Positions 63,959-64,000 of a stretch of 64,000 nt of DNA are shown piece after piece. A model generated the notes under the pieces. The model was given only the letters and a program-made list of their open reading frames with translations, was not told the origin of the DNA and searched no databases. The stretch is taken from positions 28,840,189-28,904,188 of the forward strand of contig OV277869.1 of assembly GCA_922989275.2 (NCBI GenBank), in the 5' to 3' direction. Every line of letters starts with the position of its first letter. Positions within the stretch are counted from its first letter, which is position 1. The DNA comes from Gari tellinella. Lineage: Eukaryota > Mollusca > Bivalvia > Cardiida > Psammobiidae. A program made the position numbers and the translations under genes.

Positions 63959-64000
63959 TTTTTTGAAAACAGTGTAGATCCAGGTGAGACAGCTCCTAAA
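63959..64000. repeat. Alpha arm cut by window end
   Basis: tttttgaaaacagtgtagat then ccaggtgagacagctcc, H-like left arm. Confidence 0.5.

Overview
The window is animal nuclear DNA: AT-rich, spliced genes with small exons and GT/AG introns, and very dense short transposable elements. A bivalve mollusc is the best inference, because a V-SINE-type SINE, a tandem 'gacctagtgacctag' element with GCTCACC...GGTGAGC ends, and many short palindromic MITEs are typical of bivalve genomes. The species cannot be named from the sequence alone. || Genes. Two protein genes can be rebuilt exon by exon, both on the minus strand. (1) CATIP (ciliogenesis-associated TTC17-interacting protein): nine exons between 27433 and 11988, 378 residues in one consistent frame. 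Only a short first exon with the start codon is missing. (2) The 3' part of an ARHGAP21/23-type Rho GTPase-activating protein: nine exons between 57535 and 47038, 1134 residues. It holds the end of a PH domain, a complete RhoGAP domain with its arginine finger, and a long disordered tail with a coiled coil. Its 5' exons lie beyond 64000. Both point to actin and cytoskeletal control, but adjacency in an animal genome does not show that they work together. || Everything else is mostly transposon. About 48 copies of one 250-bp TTAA-ended family (here 'A') and more than 60 copies or fragments of other families fill introns and intergenic DNA. Family labels: A, TTAACCCATTACCCCATA ends; B, TTAACCCTTTGAACCC / TTAACTCTTTCCTCCC; C, TTAACCCTTAGCC; C', TTAACCCTTTNA; H, TTAACCCTTCTCCTGC; J, TTAACTCTTTCAACA; O, TTAACCCATTGTATGC; T, TTAATNCTTTGCA; D, CAGGGCTCCAGATAAG; N, CAGGGCTGCCA; E, TACAGTAAAACCTCT; F, TACAGT(A/C)(A/G)AAC...ACTCGC; G, TACAGTGGAGAA; I, cccttttcataaaactt; L, gggtccaaggttata. 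Each has a central near-perfect palindrome (core) of about 50-90 bp. || Main discovery candidate: the cores are modular. One core type (beta, CTTAAAGCAGG...CCTGCTTTAAG) sits inside three unrelated terminus types (A, E, N). Another (alpha, CAAACAGTxTxGAxCC...) sits inside TTAA-type and TA-type elements (B, C, C', H, J, T, G). A third (gamma, GTGTCACTACTCATTAG...) is in D and, diverged, in I. Within a copy the arms match each other even where copies differ. Hairpin tips are inverted in some copies, arms are tandemly duplicated or lost in others, and the TTAA sites inside the beta core are repeatedly used as insertion sites. || Other content: a 2.76-kb element with about 0.5-kb inverted repeats and a 7-bp target duplication (30565-33321), a 55-bp satellite (34200-36280), a 145-bp-period tandem-repeat element (20903-21828), a 1.27-kb pogo-like element (51164-52428), decayed LINE reverse transcriptase pieces (28.4-30.1 kb), and two SINE-like sequences.
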